From Coenobita brevimanus (lineage: Eukaryota; Arthropoda; Malacostraca; Decapoda; Coenobitidae), in contig CM064690.1 in assembly GCA_032717465.1 (NCBI GenBank), positions 8,824,593 through 8,888,592 on the forward strand: a stretch of DNA of 64,000 nucleotides, given 5' to 3'. Shown here piece after piece: positions 45,560 to 57,537 of the stretch. Within the stretch, counting starts at the first letter, position 1, and every line of letters starts with the position of its first letter. The position numbers were made by a program, and so were the translations under genes. The notes under the pieces are model-generated. The model did no database searches. It saw nothing but the letters and a program-made list of their open reading frames with translations, and was not told the DNA's origin.

Positions 45560-46740
45560 TTGGACTTGGATGCTGTACTACCTGAGTGGCTCTTCTTGTG
45601 TACATTTCTTTAACATCGGCAATGATCCAATCAGTAACATAAAAGATACTAAGGTATAATGTGTAAAAATACATCTTTAGGAAATAGATGCAATGAATCC
45701 TCCAAGGCCACATAGAACACAACCCTCCGTCTGAAGTTGTACATCTCTACGACAACCCTACATCACCCTATTCCTCCATATTTAACCTTACACTTGTCGC
45801 ACTAGCGGTATTCTGTGATCGGCTTAACGTTAAACATGGACTTTTTTTTTTTTTTTTTTTTTTTTGCCTAGTTGTGGCACTTACTACATGGACCCCACAC
45901 TGAGAAGGGCTGGGGAGAGGAGCAAAGAGAGACATTCAGACAAACATACTGGCAGACAGGAATAAGTGGAGGTGTGTGATGGGGAAAGATGGAAAGTAGG
46001 GCCTGTTTTCTGTCACTCCTATTAACTATCACTGAATGTGTAGAAAGTGTTCGAGGTATCAGGCTTGCTTATGTTGTTTAAAGGAAGAAATGTACTATTT
46101 CGATCGTCTGATATGAAATTATGAATTAACATTTTGAGAAAAACCGCTTTAGTCACAGTCATTATTTTCATAATCATTTCAGAGATGTGCTTAGGCCCAA
46201 TTTAACCTTATTAATTTCCGAGACACTGAGGGTTTGTGTTCAGTTCCGAATTTTTTTTCTTTTGTCACCAGTGTGGTGGCAAATTTTGAGAAACGATGCT
46301 AAAGAAAAACAACAGAAATAGGATCCATTCCTCTTCCATAAGTTTTTCAGTTATGTGTGTATACATGGTGTAGCTGTAACAGTGTTCAAAGTAACATACA
46401 TTAGATCTGATGATCAGTTTGGCACTTTTCGGCCTTTTTTTTTTTTTTTCCCCTCAGCAATACGGTAACGAAATTAGAGAAAAATTACATAAATAACATA
46501 ATTTCATTCCTCTACGTTATTTAACGTTGTGTGAAGATCCACTGTTGCCTTAACAATGTCTAACATTAAGTTTTTATGCTCAGTTTGAAGTTCACGTTAT
46601 TATTTTTCGGCAATATAAAAAAAAATAAAAATCAATCAACTCAACTTATTTTCATTAGCTTTTCAATGAAGCGCGCAGTTAGAGAGAGAGAGAGAGGTAA
46701 TGGTGCACGATGAGTGTATGTTGTCTGTGTGGAAGAAAGA
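45560..46740. other. No gene; T-runs and a possible inverted copy of the 158-bp unit
   Basis: T-runs at 45841-45865 and 46436-46450. Blocks such as GGTGGCAAATTTTGAGAAACG (46272-46293) resemble the inverse of the CTCAAAACTGGCCACC block of the 30.4-31.0 kb array. A GA run lies at 46681-46697. Confidence 0.35.
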
Positions 46741-46744
46741 TGCT

Positions 46745-47181
46745 AAAGCCCGTGTCCCACATTGAAGTTCATCTTCAAGAACGGCCCCGATCACCACGAT
46801 CTTACCCTCGAGGTATGATCTTGACGAAATGCAACGATCATACCTCAAACGACAGGCCTAAACGGCCACATTACGACACAGTCACGTTAGTGCTAAGACA
46901 CATAAAGACATTGCTACGACATCCCACGACACCCTACGGAAGCGTCACGTTATCCTGACGTCACACTACGATCATCCATCGGTTAAAAAATAACGGTCAG
47001 TTTGACTCCACGTCACGCCGAGACATCGCCACGACACGCTATGACAAGCTGCGACAAGCTATGACACGCTACTGAACCGCTAAGTTACCGCTAAATCACT
47101 GCTAAGATTATCAGGACATATGACGATACAAGACGATGGCCTGAATCTTCGGTGCGAGGCTATATATAGGAGGGTAGAGTA
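46745..47181. repeat. CGACA-rich short-period repeat, left part
   Basis: Dense 10-11-base words of the type CTACGACA, CTATGACACG and CTAAGACAC occur here, most tightly at 46860-47090. The same words are found at 51055-51260, beyond the hAT-like element, so the two parts probably formed one block before insertion. Confidence 0.55.
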
Positions 47182-47274
47182 TAGGGTTGCCATATCTGAA
47201 TAGTCAAAATACAGAGCGCCTCAGCTGAAACCACACACTTTGGGCCTTTGACGTTATGAAACCTTGATATATAT

Positions 47275-47278
47275 ACAT

Positions 47279-47336
<58 letters not shown>
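47275..47336. repeat. (TA)n at the 3' end of LINE copy F
   Basis: About 55 bases of TA, joined to the 3' end of the minus-strand LINE. Copy G ends in a TA tract at the same point. Confidence 0.95.
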
Positions 47337-47338
<2 letters not shown>

Positions 47339-47421
47339 GCGAGGAAGAAGGAACCAAAGGCCATGAGCCCGCAGTAACAGTTCCCTCCAAGAGAAAAACA
47401 AAATACAATAGAGAGCCAAAT

Positions 47422-47722
47422 TCAAGATCCGATCATTTTGAGATGCCTGGACACACTACGTTTGAAAGACTGGAGATCATAGGCAGCAGGAAATACAGAC
47501 AGAGGGAGACAGTTCCAGAGCTGACCTGTTGCATAAATGAAAGACTGGGAGTAACGGTTAACTCTTGCATTAGAGAGCTGGACAGAAAAGGGACGAGAGT
47601 TTGCTGCCAGACGGGTGCTACGCGCCCGTCGTAGAGGTGGAGGAATGCAAGCAGACAGTTCAGAGGAGCAGTGACCATTAAAGTAGCGATAGAAAAGAGA
47701 TAAAGATGCAACAGCGGCGAAG
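47422..47722 (-). CDS. LINE copy F: C-terminal domain
   Basis: Continues the 740-codon frame after the shift with [40 protein letters not shown] and [20 protein letters not shown], ending [12 protein letters not shown]. Copy G has the same block ending RHLEMNGS. The pattern (R-FSV...NSLP-like, F) is typical of the C-terminal end of Jockey/I-group LINEs. Confidence 0.8.
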
Positions 47723-49900
47723 AGACAGAGGTTGAAGGGAGTCAGTAAGAGGAGGAGAGTTAATGAGACGAAATGCCTTTGACTCCACCCTATTGAGAAG
47801 AGCTGTATGTGGGGAGCCTCCCCACACATGAGAGTTGTACTCCACACAGGGGCAGATAAAACCCCTGTATAGAGTCAACAATTGTGCAGGGGTAAAGAAA
47901 GAGCGGAGTCGGCTTAGCACACCCAATCTCTTGGAAGCAGATTTTACAAGAGATGTAATATGATCTTTCCAAGATAAGTCCCGAGTAAATGAAACCCCAA
48001 GCATGTTCAAGGATGATGCAGGATTAAGCTGAATATTATTGAACATTAGTGGGTATACCTGTGGAAGATTTTGTCGGGTTGATAAGTGTAAGAACTGAGT
48101 CTTAGATGCATTAAAGACAACCATATTATTTTTACCCCAGTCAGAGATATCAGCCAAGTCAGACATTAGGTGTGCCATAGCCTCATCCCTTGTTTCTTGA
48201 AGTAACTGTTGAGATGGGCGTTGCGGGAACCGAATGGAAAGGTGAAGGGTGGAGTCATCAGCGTATGAGTGGATAGGGTTAAATGTACAGCTTAGAAGAT
48301 CATTGATGAATAAAAGGAAGAGAGTTGGTGATAGGACAGAGCCCTGAGGAACACCACTGTTGATAGTTCTAGGAGAAGAACGATGGCCGTCTACAACAGC
48401 GGCTATAGAACGACCAGAAAGGAAGCTAGCGATGAAGGCACAGATAGAAGGATAGAAACCGTAGGAGGGCAGTTTGGAAATTAAAGATTTATGCCAGACT
48501 CGATCGAAAGCCTTTGAGATGTCAAGTGCAATGGCAAAGCTTTCGCCAAAGTCCCGAAAGGAGGATGACCAGGAGTCTGAAAGGTAGGTGAGAAGATCGC
48601 CAGTGGAGCGTCCCTGACGGAACCCATACTGACGATCGGAAAGAAGGTTGTGATAGGAAAGATGTCTTAAAATTTTTCTATTAAGAATTGACTCAAAAAC
48701 TTTTGAAATACAGGACGTTAAAGCAATTGGACGATAGTTGGAGGGTTGGGAGTGGTCACCCTTCTTTGGGACTGGCTGAATGAGAGCAAACTTCCAGCAA
48801 GAAGGAAAGGTACAAGTTGACAGACAAAGGCGAAATAGTTTGCCTAGGCAGGGTGTAAGCACAGAAGCACAGTTCTTGAGAACAACAGGAGGGACCCCAT
48901 CACGCCCATATGCCTTGTTAGTACTGAGGCCAGTGATGGCAGAAAATACATCAACTGAAGAAATTTTAATGTCAGCCATGAGGAAGTCAGAGGGGGGAAG
49001 TGATGGAGGAACAGCACCGGAATCGTCTAAGGTGGAATTGGAGGAGAAAGTCTGTGCGAAGAGATCTGCTTTATCAGTAGAAGAAATAGCTACAGAACCA
49101 TCAGAGTAGAAAAGAGGAGGGAAGGATGATGAGGTAAAGTTGTTAGAAAGATTTTTGGCAAGGTGCCAGAAGGAGCGGGAAGAATTCGAGTTGGAGAGTT
49201 GAGAGCATTTAGTATGGATGAAATTATTTTTAGTAGAGCGAAGAACAGACTTAGCACGATTCCGGGCAGAAACGTAAAGATTATGTGATTCAGGGGTGGG
49301 TTGGCTCCGGTACCTTTTGTAGGCCTTCTCCTTGTTGCGGACAGCATTAGAACAAGCGTGATTAAACCAAGGCTTTCTTGCGTTAGTCAAAGGATATGAG
49401 AAAGGAATGTATGCTTCCATGCCCGAGAGAATAACCTCCGTAATGCGCAAGGCACACTCAGATGGCTCACGGCCATGGAAGCAATAATCATTCCAGGGAA
49501 AAACAAAGAAGTACTGCCTGAGGGCCTCCCAGTCCGCGGCTCCAAAATACCACAGACGACGTTTCCCTGGAGGGTCCACAGGCCGTACCGGAGTGATAGG
49601 ACAGGTTAAGGTAATAAGGTTGTGATCGGAGGAGCCCAACGGAGAGAAAAGATTAACAGAGTAAGCAGAAGGATTAGTTGTGAGGAAGAGGTCAAGTATG
49701 TTGGAGCTCTCTCCAAGGCGGTCAGGGATACGGGTAGGGTGCTGTACAAGCTGCTCTAAGTCATTAAGGATAGAAAAGATGTAGGCTTGTTCACCAGGTG
49801 GATCCGTGAAAGGAGAGGAGAGCCAAAGGTGGTGGTGAACATTGAAATCTCCAAGAATGGAGATTTCAGAGAAAGGAGAAATGGACAGAATGTGTTCCAT
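47678..49900 (-). CDS. LINE copy F: endonuclease C-half and reverse transcriptase
   Basis: A 740-codon open frame, the longest in the window. [14 protein letters not shown] (EEP Asp/Asn) is near residue 15 and [11 protein letters not shown] (EEP Asp-His) near 88. [17 protein letters not shown] is near 328, [10 protein letters not shown] near 388 and [10 protein letters not shown] near 421. [15 protein letters not shown] (first RT Asp) is near 456, [11 protein letters not shown] near 515 and [10 protein letters not shown] (YADD) near 545. [11 protein letters not shown] follows near 620. It ends [13 protein letters not shown] after a frameshift; the real C-terminus continues at 47422-47720. All endonuclease and polymerase catalytic residues seen are intact. 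Confidence 0.9.
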   Translation of the reverse strand: MEHILSISPFSEISILGDFNVHHHLWLSSPFTDPPGEQAYIFSILNDLEQLVQHPTRIPDRLGESSNILDLFLTTNPSAYSVNLFSPLGSSDHNLITLTCPITPVRPVDPPGKRRLWYFGAADWEALRQYFFVFPWNDYCFHGREPSECALRITEVILSGMEAYIPFSYPLTNARKPWFNHACSNAVRNKEKAYKRYRSQPTPESHNLYVSARNRAKSVLRSTKNNFIHTKCSQLSNSNSSRSFWHLAKNLSNNFTSSSFPPLFYSDGSVAISSTDKADLFAQTFSSNSTLDDSGAVPPSLPPSDFLMADIKISSVDVFSAITGLSTNKAYGRDGVPPVVLKNCASVLTPCLGKLFRLCLSTCTFPSCWKFALIQPVPKKGDHSQPSNYRPIALTSCISKVFESILNRKILRHLSYHNLLSDRQYGFRQGRSTGDLLTYLSDSWSSSFRDFGESFAIALDISKAFDRVWHKSLISKLPSYGFYPSICAFIASFLSGRSIAAVVDGHRSSPRTINSGVPQGSVLSPTLFLLFINDLLSCTFNPIHSYADDSTLHLSIRFPQRPSQQLLQETRDEAMAHLMSDLADISDWGKNNMVVFNASKTQFLHLSTRQNLPQVYPLMFNNIQLNPASSLNMLGVSFTRDLSWKDHITSLVKSASKRLGVLSRLRSFFTPAQLLTLYRGFICPCVEYNSHVWGGSPHTALLNRVESKAFRLINSPPLTDSLQPLSLRRCCIFISFLSLL

Positions 49901-49904
49901 CGTA

Positions 49905-50384
49905 GAAGTAAGATAGTCGAAGAATTTTTGATAGTAGAATTAGGGGATAAGTAAACAGCACAGATATATTTAGTCAGAGAATGACAGGAAAGCCGAAGCC
50001 AGAGTGTGGAGAATTCAGAAGAATCAAGTTCAGGAACACGAGAGCAAGATAAGTCGTTGCGTATGTATACACAACAGCCACCTTTGGCTTTGAAATGAGT
50101 ATAGAGAAAGTAGGAGGATACAGAAAAGGGTTTGCTGTCAGTTGCCTCAGACAGCTGAGTCTCTGTTAGAAAAAGAAGGTGAGGTTTAGAGGAGGAGAGG
50201 TGGTGCTCAACAGAGCGAAAGTTAGATGAAAGGCCGCGAATGTTGCAGAAATGAAGAAGAAGAGAGTCAGACAGTGGTTCCAGGCACCTCGAGTCGTCAC
50301 CGGGAGAGGGGCAGATGGTGGGGGCATTTATGGTCCCCCCCCCTGGGGACTCCGAGGCTGGGTGAATTGACGCCATTTTTGGTG
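49905..50384 (-). CDS. LINE copy F: N-terminal half of the EEP endonuclease
   Basis: Starts [14 protein letters not shown], with a run of nine G in the codons for the Gly residues. The frame then reads [19 protein letters not shown] (first EEP motif), [11 protein letters not shown] (catalytic Glu), [11 protein letters not shown] and [11 protein letters not shown]. After [10 protein letters not shown] it leaves frame; copy G at the same place reads [20 protein letters not shown] base change near 49910-49925 is responsible. The same reading appears upstream as an extension with no start before the one given. Confidence 0.78.
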
Positions 50385-50760
50385 AATTATGAATAAAAAG
50401 TGTAGTGTGTACTGTGCATGTAGTTTGGTGAAGTACTGCTTTACTGTACCAGACTTTTATGTTTTTACAGTATAATGTACAGTACAACAGGCAAAGTTCA
50501 GAATTGGCTAGTTTTTGACTGAAAAATACTAAAGCTCCTTTGATGCAGGATTAGATCATAAGATAAACAAATGTTAGTGTAAAAATAATAACTAAGCCAA
50601 TAATTGTGTGCATTTACCATTATATTATGGTTATAACAGCACTAAGTATGAGAAAAAAAAAAAAAGTGGCTGAACAAGACGAAAAGGCAGGACATTTTAG
50701 CTAGCTGCCAGGGCCAAACCAGCCAAGTTGGCAACATTTACCAGCTGACGAAAACAACTG

Positions 50761-50763
<3 letters not shown>

Positions 50764-50816
<53 letters not shown>
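50764..50816. repeat. (CT)n microsatellite
   Basis: About 52 bases of CT inside the right remnant of the hAT-like element. Confidence 0.95.
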
Positions 50817-50820
<4 letters not shown>

Positions 50821-50971
50821 GGAGTTTAATGGTATAGTACATTTTTCGAGAAAAAGTGATGGAAGCTGAAATTCCGGACTTTTAGAGATTTTTAAAAATT
50901 CCTCTTGGACGAAGATTTTGATACCTAAATGCAGGACATGTCCGGGAAAATCCGGACGTATGGCAGCCCAA

Positions 50972-51320
50972 GTGGAGCATAGGCCAGCTCCATAGAGTGT
51001 AATGACCTCCATGGCCCTGGTATAGGCAGGTGTCAGTTGCCAAGTGCAAGTTATTGCTACGAAACGTCAAGTCTCACCTAACGACAAGCTACGACAACCT
51101 ACGACAAAGTAAGACACACTAAGACACGCTAAGTCACAGCTAAGACATATGACGTTACCGTCACATGTCACGTTCTCCTCCTTGTCGGCGCCCACGCCGA
51201 GAATTTTTGAACACTCCACGTCAGCCCTACGTCGTCGCTTCACGCCACGTTACTCATGTCGAGATGCGGCGACACACGAAGACATGAAGATCTTGGCATG
51301 TAGTGGGAAAGTTCCTGACA
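50972..51320. repeat. CGACA-rich short-period repeat, right part
   Basis: GACAAGCTACGACAACCTAC and AAGACACACTAAGACACGC units (51080-51140), then diverged ACGTCACG words to about 51260. Same character as 46745-47181. Confidence 0.5.
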
Positions 51321-52620
51321 GTGTGACATAGTGTGTGTGTGTGTGTTTTAGGAAATATAAAAGGAAGTCAGTGTACAGTATTTAGGAATTTAATTTATTA
51401 AACAACTAAAATGCGCTTTACGGATTTATTAGTAAACAAATGCATGTGTGTTTAATGAATGCTTCGATAAGGAATATACGAGGATCCTGGCTGTAGGTAC
51501 TGGGAAGTATTTATTCTTAAGACATTTCGTCAAATTTCACGCCCATCGGGAAAATTCGTTACTCCTCTTCCTTAGCGATGTGTCTCCACATTGAACCTTA
51601 GAAACCACATGTACCATACTGAAGCAAAGTAGGTCGATATCAGAGTGATATAGATAGCACATAAGAGAATATTGGAGTGCAATGTGGAAAATACATTGCA
51701 AATAAATAGACACTAGTAGTTATTGATTTCCCCCTAAAAAAGAAAGGGGGCTGGGCCACCTCGTATCCCAGTGCTGTAATATTCGTCTAATTATTACATT
51801 GGAGGGGGTTTTGACTTAACTAGATTAATTAAAAGATGCGGGGTGTGTGTGGCGTTGTAAACAATAGATGTGGCTACGTTACGTAATGTGTGAACGGTGT
51901 GGCAAGAGGGAAGGTGGGCGTTATATCGGGGTCTGGGTAAGTGGCGCCACCTCTGATGGTGGCTGTGCTCTGCATGTAATAATACTGCATAGTGTAAAAG
52001 GGGGAAGGGGGTGTGTGTTCCGCAATAGCTGTAGATTACGTTCTTGATGTTGTTAATTATTTGATCCCGTGATAAGCAGCTTAGGCGGAGGCGGTGTATG
52101 TAGGTGAGAGGTATGTTGCGTGTGGGGGGGGGGGTTAGGTAACGAATTTGTTTATATTTTTGATGCACTCGCGTACCAGATAGCGCAAGTGGAGCCTTGA
52201 CTGACATGATGTTCGTGTTCTTGTTTTGTGAGTGTTGTTGTTGTTGTTGTTGATTCTCTCCTCATTAGAGGAGACCGGGCCTTGCTGTAGCACGGTTGGT
52301 GGTGGTTGGCTTGAGTGGGGTAAGGGGGAAGACAGGGCCTGGGGATTGCCCAGCACACACACCATGTCTCCTGGCTGAGTTTGTGGTGTGTGTGTTTGTG
52401 AGAGTGGGTGTTATTGTTCCTATATCGTGTTTTGTCTGTGTTATGGTCGGTGGTATGTGTATGTCTACCTGCGGGTGTGTGAGGGCGTGTTTGGCTGCGC
52501 GGTGCTACGAAGCCACTTATATCATGTAGAATAGGGTCACTTTGCGTTGTTAGGGATGTCTTAGTATGAAGTATGAACTGTAGCTTGTAACTTGTATTCT
52601 TTGTCACCATGTTTTAATAT
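51321..52620. other. No gene seen
   Basis: No domain in any frame. Small features only: GT near 51327, a G-run at 52122-52133 and a short (TTG)n at 52235-52252. Confidence 0.4.
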
Positions 52621-52625
52621 GGGTA

Positions 52626-52627
<2 letters not shown>

Positions 52628-52691
<64 letters not shown>
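52628..52691. repeat. (GT)n microsatellite
   Basis: About 62 bases of uninterrupted GT. Confidence 0.97.
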
Positions 52692-52694
52692 CAA

Positions 52695-53110
52695 AGAGTG
52701 TGAAGTGCATGAAGCAGTATGTGAAGTACGTGAAGTGAGCAAAGGAAGTTAAGTGAGTGAAGTGAATGAAATGAGCGAAGTAAGGAGAGAGAAAGTGAAA
52801 GAACTGGCAGGTGAATAAAGTCAATGAAGCGAGAGAACTGAGGCAAGTGAAATGATGTAAGTAAATTGCGTAAACTGATATGAAGTAAAGTCAGTACAAT
52901 GAAGTGAATGAAGATTATGAAGTGAAGTGAATGAAAAGAGTGGAGTGAGCAAAACGGTGACATGAGTGAAATGAAGTGTGTGAAGTGACTGAGATGAAGT
53001 TAGAGAGGTGAGTGAGGTGAGGTAAGTGAAGTGAAAGCATTGACGACGTGAAGTTATGTGTGAAGTGAGTCACGTCAAGTGAATAAAGTTAAATGAATTC
53101 AACGAAGTGG
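52695..53110. repeat. GAAGT-type minisatellite
   Basis: About 400 bases made mostly of 5- and 10-base units such as GTGAAGTGAG, GTGAATGAAG and GTGAAATGAG, all in one orientation. Purine-rich on the plus strand. Strongly diverged. Confidence 0.8.
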
Positions 53111-53193
53111 TTTGAGCGGCTAAACCATCATTCCCTGCGCCCTTGACGTGACCCACTGACAGACCCTCATGCCAGGCCTCGTGATTTATGACC

Positions 53194-53197
<4 letters not shown>

Positions 53198-53225
<28 letters not shown>

Positions 53226-53279
53226 AGTATATACATTATCACATTCACATGTTTCAGAAACTGGCACGGTTTCTCACAT

Positions 53280-53325
<46 letters not shown>

Positions 53326-53326
53326 A
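53198..53326. repeat. (CA)n and (CT)n microsatellites
   Basis: A CA tract at 53198-53225 and a CT tract at 53283-53325, about 57 bases apart. Confidence 0.9.
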
Positions 53327-54200
53327 CTTTTAGACGCCCATCTGGCTATTTGTTCGAGTTCCTTGGCCACAAATTTGTCATAAATGCTAAATGACAGGCA
53401 TGGAAGGTCATATTTTTCGATATGGTTTTAAATGGGTAAGGCAGAGAGAGAGAGAGAGAGAGATTGGTCGTTCGAGGAGAGGGGAAAACTAGCATAACTG
53501 GTAATACAAAACACAACGTTATAACCTAGCGTCCACTCAGAAAAATATTAGTTTATACGGGAATGTCAGGTGTGACTTCAACTGCGTTTGACTTTTTCTA
53601 ATGTCATTTATGTTCTATCTGCGTCTTATTCAATCCATACCCTTTTTTACGCAATCGGCATCCATCGATCCTTTTCTCTAAAACTTTACTAATTTCTTTC
53701 TTCCTCAGATCTCAGGACTGTGAATACCTAACTTCGCAGGACAGACTTATCATCTGAAGTCAAAAAGGTAAATATATTTTTTTTCCCCTAAGTTTGGGAA
53801 AGGTATTAGTCTTTTTGGACTGGTAGTTTATTTCACGGAGCTCAGTTGCAGATGTAAATTTTTGGTGAGTTAAGATGGAGATATTAAAAACTGTATTATT
53901 GGAAAAAGTAGGAACACAAAATGAAAACTAGTGATGAAGTAACAGTTTCTAAACACTTGGATCTGAAACCGTTCTGTCATTACAGTAAGCACATTTGTAG
54001 ATTATACGTGTGAGGAGTAGACTGTAGCATCAGTCGAGCAGGGCAGTACTCCCAAGGTGGATGGAAAGCTGATGACAGGGAGAGCTGGAGCTCCCGTTTC
54101 ATCAGCCCTCGGGACTAGGTCCCGACCATTCCCCTTTGCTGAACTTTTCAGTCTCAGTAACACAGAGAGTAGGCCAGCATGCTCTCCAATACAAGTTTCT
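53327..54200. other. No gene seen
   Basis: A short GA run at 53444-53462; otherwise anonymous sequence. Confidence 0.4.
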
Positions 54201-54302
54201 CTATCAACACCAAACTACATGCACAGTACACACCACACTTCCTTTTCAAAATTTTGAAAAATGGCGTCGAATAACCTAGCCTTGGAGTCCCCAGGGGGGG
54301 GA

Positions 54303-56595
54303 GACCATAAATGCCCCCACCTTCTTCCCCTCTCCCGGTGACGACTCGAGATGCCTGGAACCACTGTCTGACTCTCTTCTTCTTCATTTCTGCAACATTT
54401 GTGGCCTTTCATCTAACTTTCGCTCTGTTGAGCACCACCTCTCCTACTCTAAACCTCACCTTTTTCCAACTGAGACTCAGCTGTCTGAGGCAACTGACAG
54501 CAGACCCTTTTCTGTATCCTCCTACTTTCTCTATACTCATTTCAAAGCCAAAGGTGGCTGTTGTGTATATATACGCAACAGCTTATCTTGCTCTCGTGTT
54601 CCTGAACTCGATTCTTCTGAATTCTCTACACTCTGGCTTCGGCTTTTCTGTCATTCTCTGACTAAATATATCTGTGCTGTTTACTTATCTCCTAATTCTA
54701 CTGACTATCAAAAATTCTTTGACTATCTTACATCTATGATCGAACACATTCTCTCCATTTCTCCTTTCTCTGAAATCTCCATTCTTGAAGATTTCAATGT
54801 TCTCCACCACCTTTGGCTCTCCTCTCCTTTCACTGATCCACCTGGTGAACAAGCATACACCTTTTCTATCCTTAATGACCTAAAGCAGCTTGTACAGCAC
54901 CCTACCCGTATCCCTGACCGCCTTGGGGAGAGCTCCAACATACTTGACCTCTTCCTTACAACTAATCCTTCTGCTTACACTGTTAATCTTTTCTCTCCGT
55001 TGGGCTCCTCTGATCACAACCTTATCACCTTAACCTGTCCCATCGCTCCGGTACGGCCAGCAGACCCTCCAAAGAAACGTCGTCTGTGGCACTTTGGAGC
55101 TGCGGATTGGGAGGCCCTCAGGCAGTACTTCTTTGATTTTCCCTGGAATGATTATTGCTTCCATGCCTGGGAACCATCTGGGTGTGCCTTGCGCATTACA
55201 GAGGTTATTCTCTCGGGCATGGAAGCATACATTCCATTCTCATATCCTTTGACTAACGCACGAAAGCCTTGGTTTAATCATACTTGTTCTAAAGCTGTCC
55301 GCAACAAGGACAGGGCCTATAAAAGGTACCGGAGCCAACCCACCCCTGAATCATATCTTTTATACGTTTCTGCCTGGAATCGTGCTAAGTCTGTTCTTCG
55401 CTCTACTAAAAATAATTTCATCTCTACAAAATGCTCTCAACTCTCTAGCTCGAATTCTTCCCACTCCTTCTGGCACCTTGCCAAAAACCTTTCTAATAAT
55501 TTTACCTCATCATCCTTCCCTCCTCTTTTCTGCTCTGATGGCTCTGTACCTATTTCTTCTACTGATAAAGCAGATCTCTTCACTCAGACTTTCTCCTCCA
55601 GTTCCACCTTAGACGATTCCAGTGCTGTTCCTCCATCACTTCCCCCCTCTAACATCCTCATGGCTAACATTAAAATTTCTTCAGCTGATGTATTTTCTGC
55701 CATCACAGGCCTCAGTACTAATAAGGCATATGGGCCTGATGGAGTCCCTCCTGTTGTCCTCAAGAACTGTGCTTCTGTGCTTACACCCTACCTAGGCAAA
55801 CTCTTTCGCCTTTGTCTATCAACTTGTACCTTTCCTTGTTGCTGGAAGTTTGCTCTCATTCAGCCAGTCCCAAAGAAGGGTGACCATTCCCAACCCTCTA
55901 ACTATCGTCCAATTGCTTTAACATCCTGTATCTCAAAAATTTTCGAGTCTATTCTTAACAGAAAAATTTTAAAGCATCTTTCCTATCACAACCTTCTTTC
56001 TGATCGTCAGTATGGGTTCCGTCAGGGAGGCTCCACAGGTGATCTTCTCACCTACCTTTCAGACTCCTGGTCATCCTCCTTTCGGGACTTTGGCGAAAGC
56101 TTTGCCATTGCACTTGATATCTCAAAGGCTTTCGATCGAGTCTGGCATAAATCTTTAATTTCCAAACTGCCCTCTTACGGTTTCTATCCTTCTATCTGTG
56201 TCTTCATCTCTAGCTTCCTTTCTGGTCGTTCTATAGCCGCTGTTGTAGACGACCATCGTTCTTCTCCTAGATCTAGTAATAGTGGTGTTCCTCAGGACTC
56301 TGTCCTATCACCAACTCTCTTCCTTTTATTCATCAATGACCTTCTAAGCTTTACATCTAACCTTATCCACTCATACACTGATGACTCCACCCATCACCTT
56401 TCCATTCAATTCCCACAACGTCCATCTCAGCAGTTGCTTCAAAAAACAAGGGATGAGGCTATGGCACACCTAATGTCTGACTTGGCTCGTATCTCTCTGA
56501 CTGGCGTAACAATAATCTGGTTGTTTTTAATGCATCAAGGACTCAGTTTTTGCACCTATCATCCCGACAAAATCTTCAACAGATATACCCACTAA
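54303..56595 (+). CDS. LINE copy G: endonuclease and reverse transcriptase
   Basis: One frame is open from about 54303, well upstream of the first internal Met at 54736. It reads [29 protein letters not shown] (catalytic Glu), [25 protein letters not shown] (EEP Asp/Asn kept, preceding Gly changed to Glu) and [11 protein letters not shown]. The RT follows with [53 protein letters not shown] and [10 protein letters not shown]. Compared with copy F, the RT shows YTDD for YADD and PQD for PQG. Both catalytic Asp remain, but activity is doubtful. After about 56495 the frame departs into unrelated residues ([10 protein letters not shown]). Confidence 0.86.
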
Positions 56596-57218
56596 TGTTT
56601 AATAATATTCAGCTTAATCCTGCATCATCCTTGAACATGCTTGGGGTTTCATTTACTTGGGACTTATCTTGGAAAGATCATATTACATCTCTTGTAAAAT
56701 CTGCTTCCAAGAGATTGGGTGTGCTAAGCCGACTCTGTTCCTTCTTTACCCCTGCACAATTGTTGACTCTATACAGGGGTTTTATCCGTCCCTGCGTGGA
56801 GTACAACTCTCATGTGTGGGGAGGCTCCCCACATACAGCTCTTCTCAATAGGGTGGAGTCAAAGGATTTTCATCTCATTAACTCTCCCCCTCTTACTGAC
56901 TCCCTTCAACCTCTGTCTCTTCGCCGCACTGTTGCATCTTTATCTCTTTTCTATCGCTACTTCAATGGTCACTGGTCCTCTGAACTGTCTGTATACATTC
57001 CTCCATCTCTACGACGGGCGAGTAGCACACGTCTAGCAGCAAACTCTCACTCCTTTTCTGTCCATCTCTCTAATAGAGTTAACCTTTACTCCCAGTCCTT
57101 CATTTATACAACAGGTCAACTCTGGAACTGTCTCCCTCTGTCTGTATTTCCTGCTTCCTATGATCTCCGGTCTTACAAACGCAGTGTGTCCAGGCATCTC
57201 GAAATGAATGGATCTTGA
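56500..57218 (+). CDS. LINE copy G: RT thumb and C-terminal domain
   Basis: This frame continues the protein after the shift. [88 protein letters not shown] and [16 protein letters not shown] are present, ending [12 protein letters not shown] and a stop at 57216-57218. It matches copy F residue for residue in most places. No RNase H domain follows. Confidence 0.83.
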
Positions 57219-57316
57219 ATTTGGCACTCTCTTGTATTTTGTTCTTCTTTTGGAAGGAACAGTTTTGCGGGCTCGTTGTCTTTGGTTCCTTCTTCCTCAC
57301 ATAAAAAGAAAATCCT

Positions 57317-57503
<187 letters not shown>

Positions 57504-57537
57504 AAACTTCACATCATAGAGGTGATTTTTTTTTTTT

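Larger units (their letters stand above)
47337..50440 (-). mobile_element. EEP+RT non-LTR retrotransposon, near-complete copy F
   Basis: The minus strand holds an almost complete LINE. A 5' leader begins near 50440 and the start codon context AAAAATGGCGTC lies at 50373-50384. The EEP endonuclease, RT and C-terminal domain follow, then a short 3' UTR and a TA tail. The protein is interrupted by one frameshift near 49905 (in the N-terminal EEP half) and one near 47725 (C-terminal). It is the same family as copy G (54205-57316) and the inverted fragment at 57540-57755. Related to copy E but a different family. Confidence 0.88.
47182..50971. mobile_element. Candidate hAT-like element carrying LINE copy F
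   Basis: The left end is TAGGGTTGCCATAT (47182). The right end, read on the other strand, is TTGGGCTGCCATACGTCCGG (from 50971). The 8 bases outside are GTAGAGTA and GTGGAGCA, which match at 6 of 8 positions. Almost all of the interior is a 3-kb minus-strand LINE plus a CT run. The real element is therefore only about 0.6 kb, split by the LINE. Assignment to hAT is tentative and rests on the 8-bp spacing. Confidence 0.45.
54205..57316 (+). mobile_element. EEP+RT non-LTR retrotransposon, near-complete copy G
   Basis: Plus-strand counterpart of copy F. 5' leader similarity begins at CAAACTACATGCACAGTACA (near 54212). The start codon ATGGCGTCG lies at 54261. A +1 frameshift follows within the G-run at about 54293-54302. 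The frame is then open from about 54303 to 56595 and shifts near 56495 to the C-terminal frame, which ends 57218. A 3' UTR of about 95 bases leads into a long TA tract. Both halves of the endonuclease and the whole RT are present. Confidence 0.88.

Noticed and set aside
52695..53110. CRISPR-like regular repeats
   Set aside because: The units are short, diverged and contiguous with no unique spacers, so it is a minisatellite. No CRISPR array was seen anywhere in the window.
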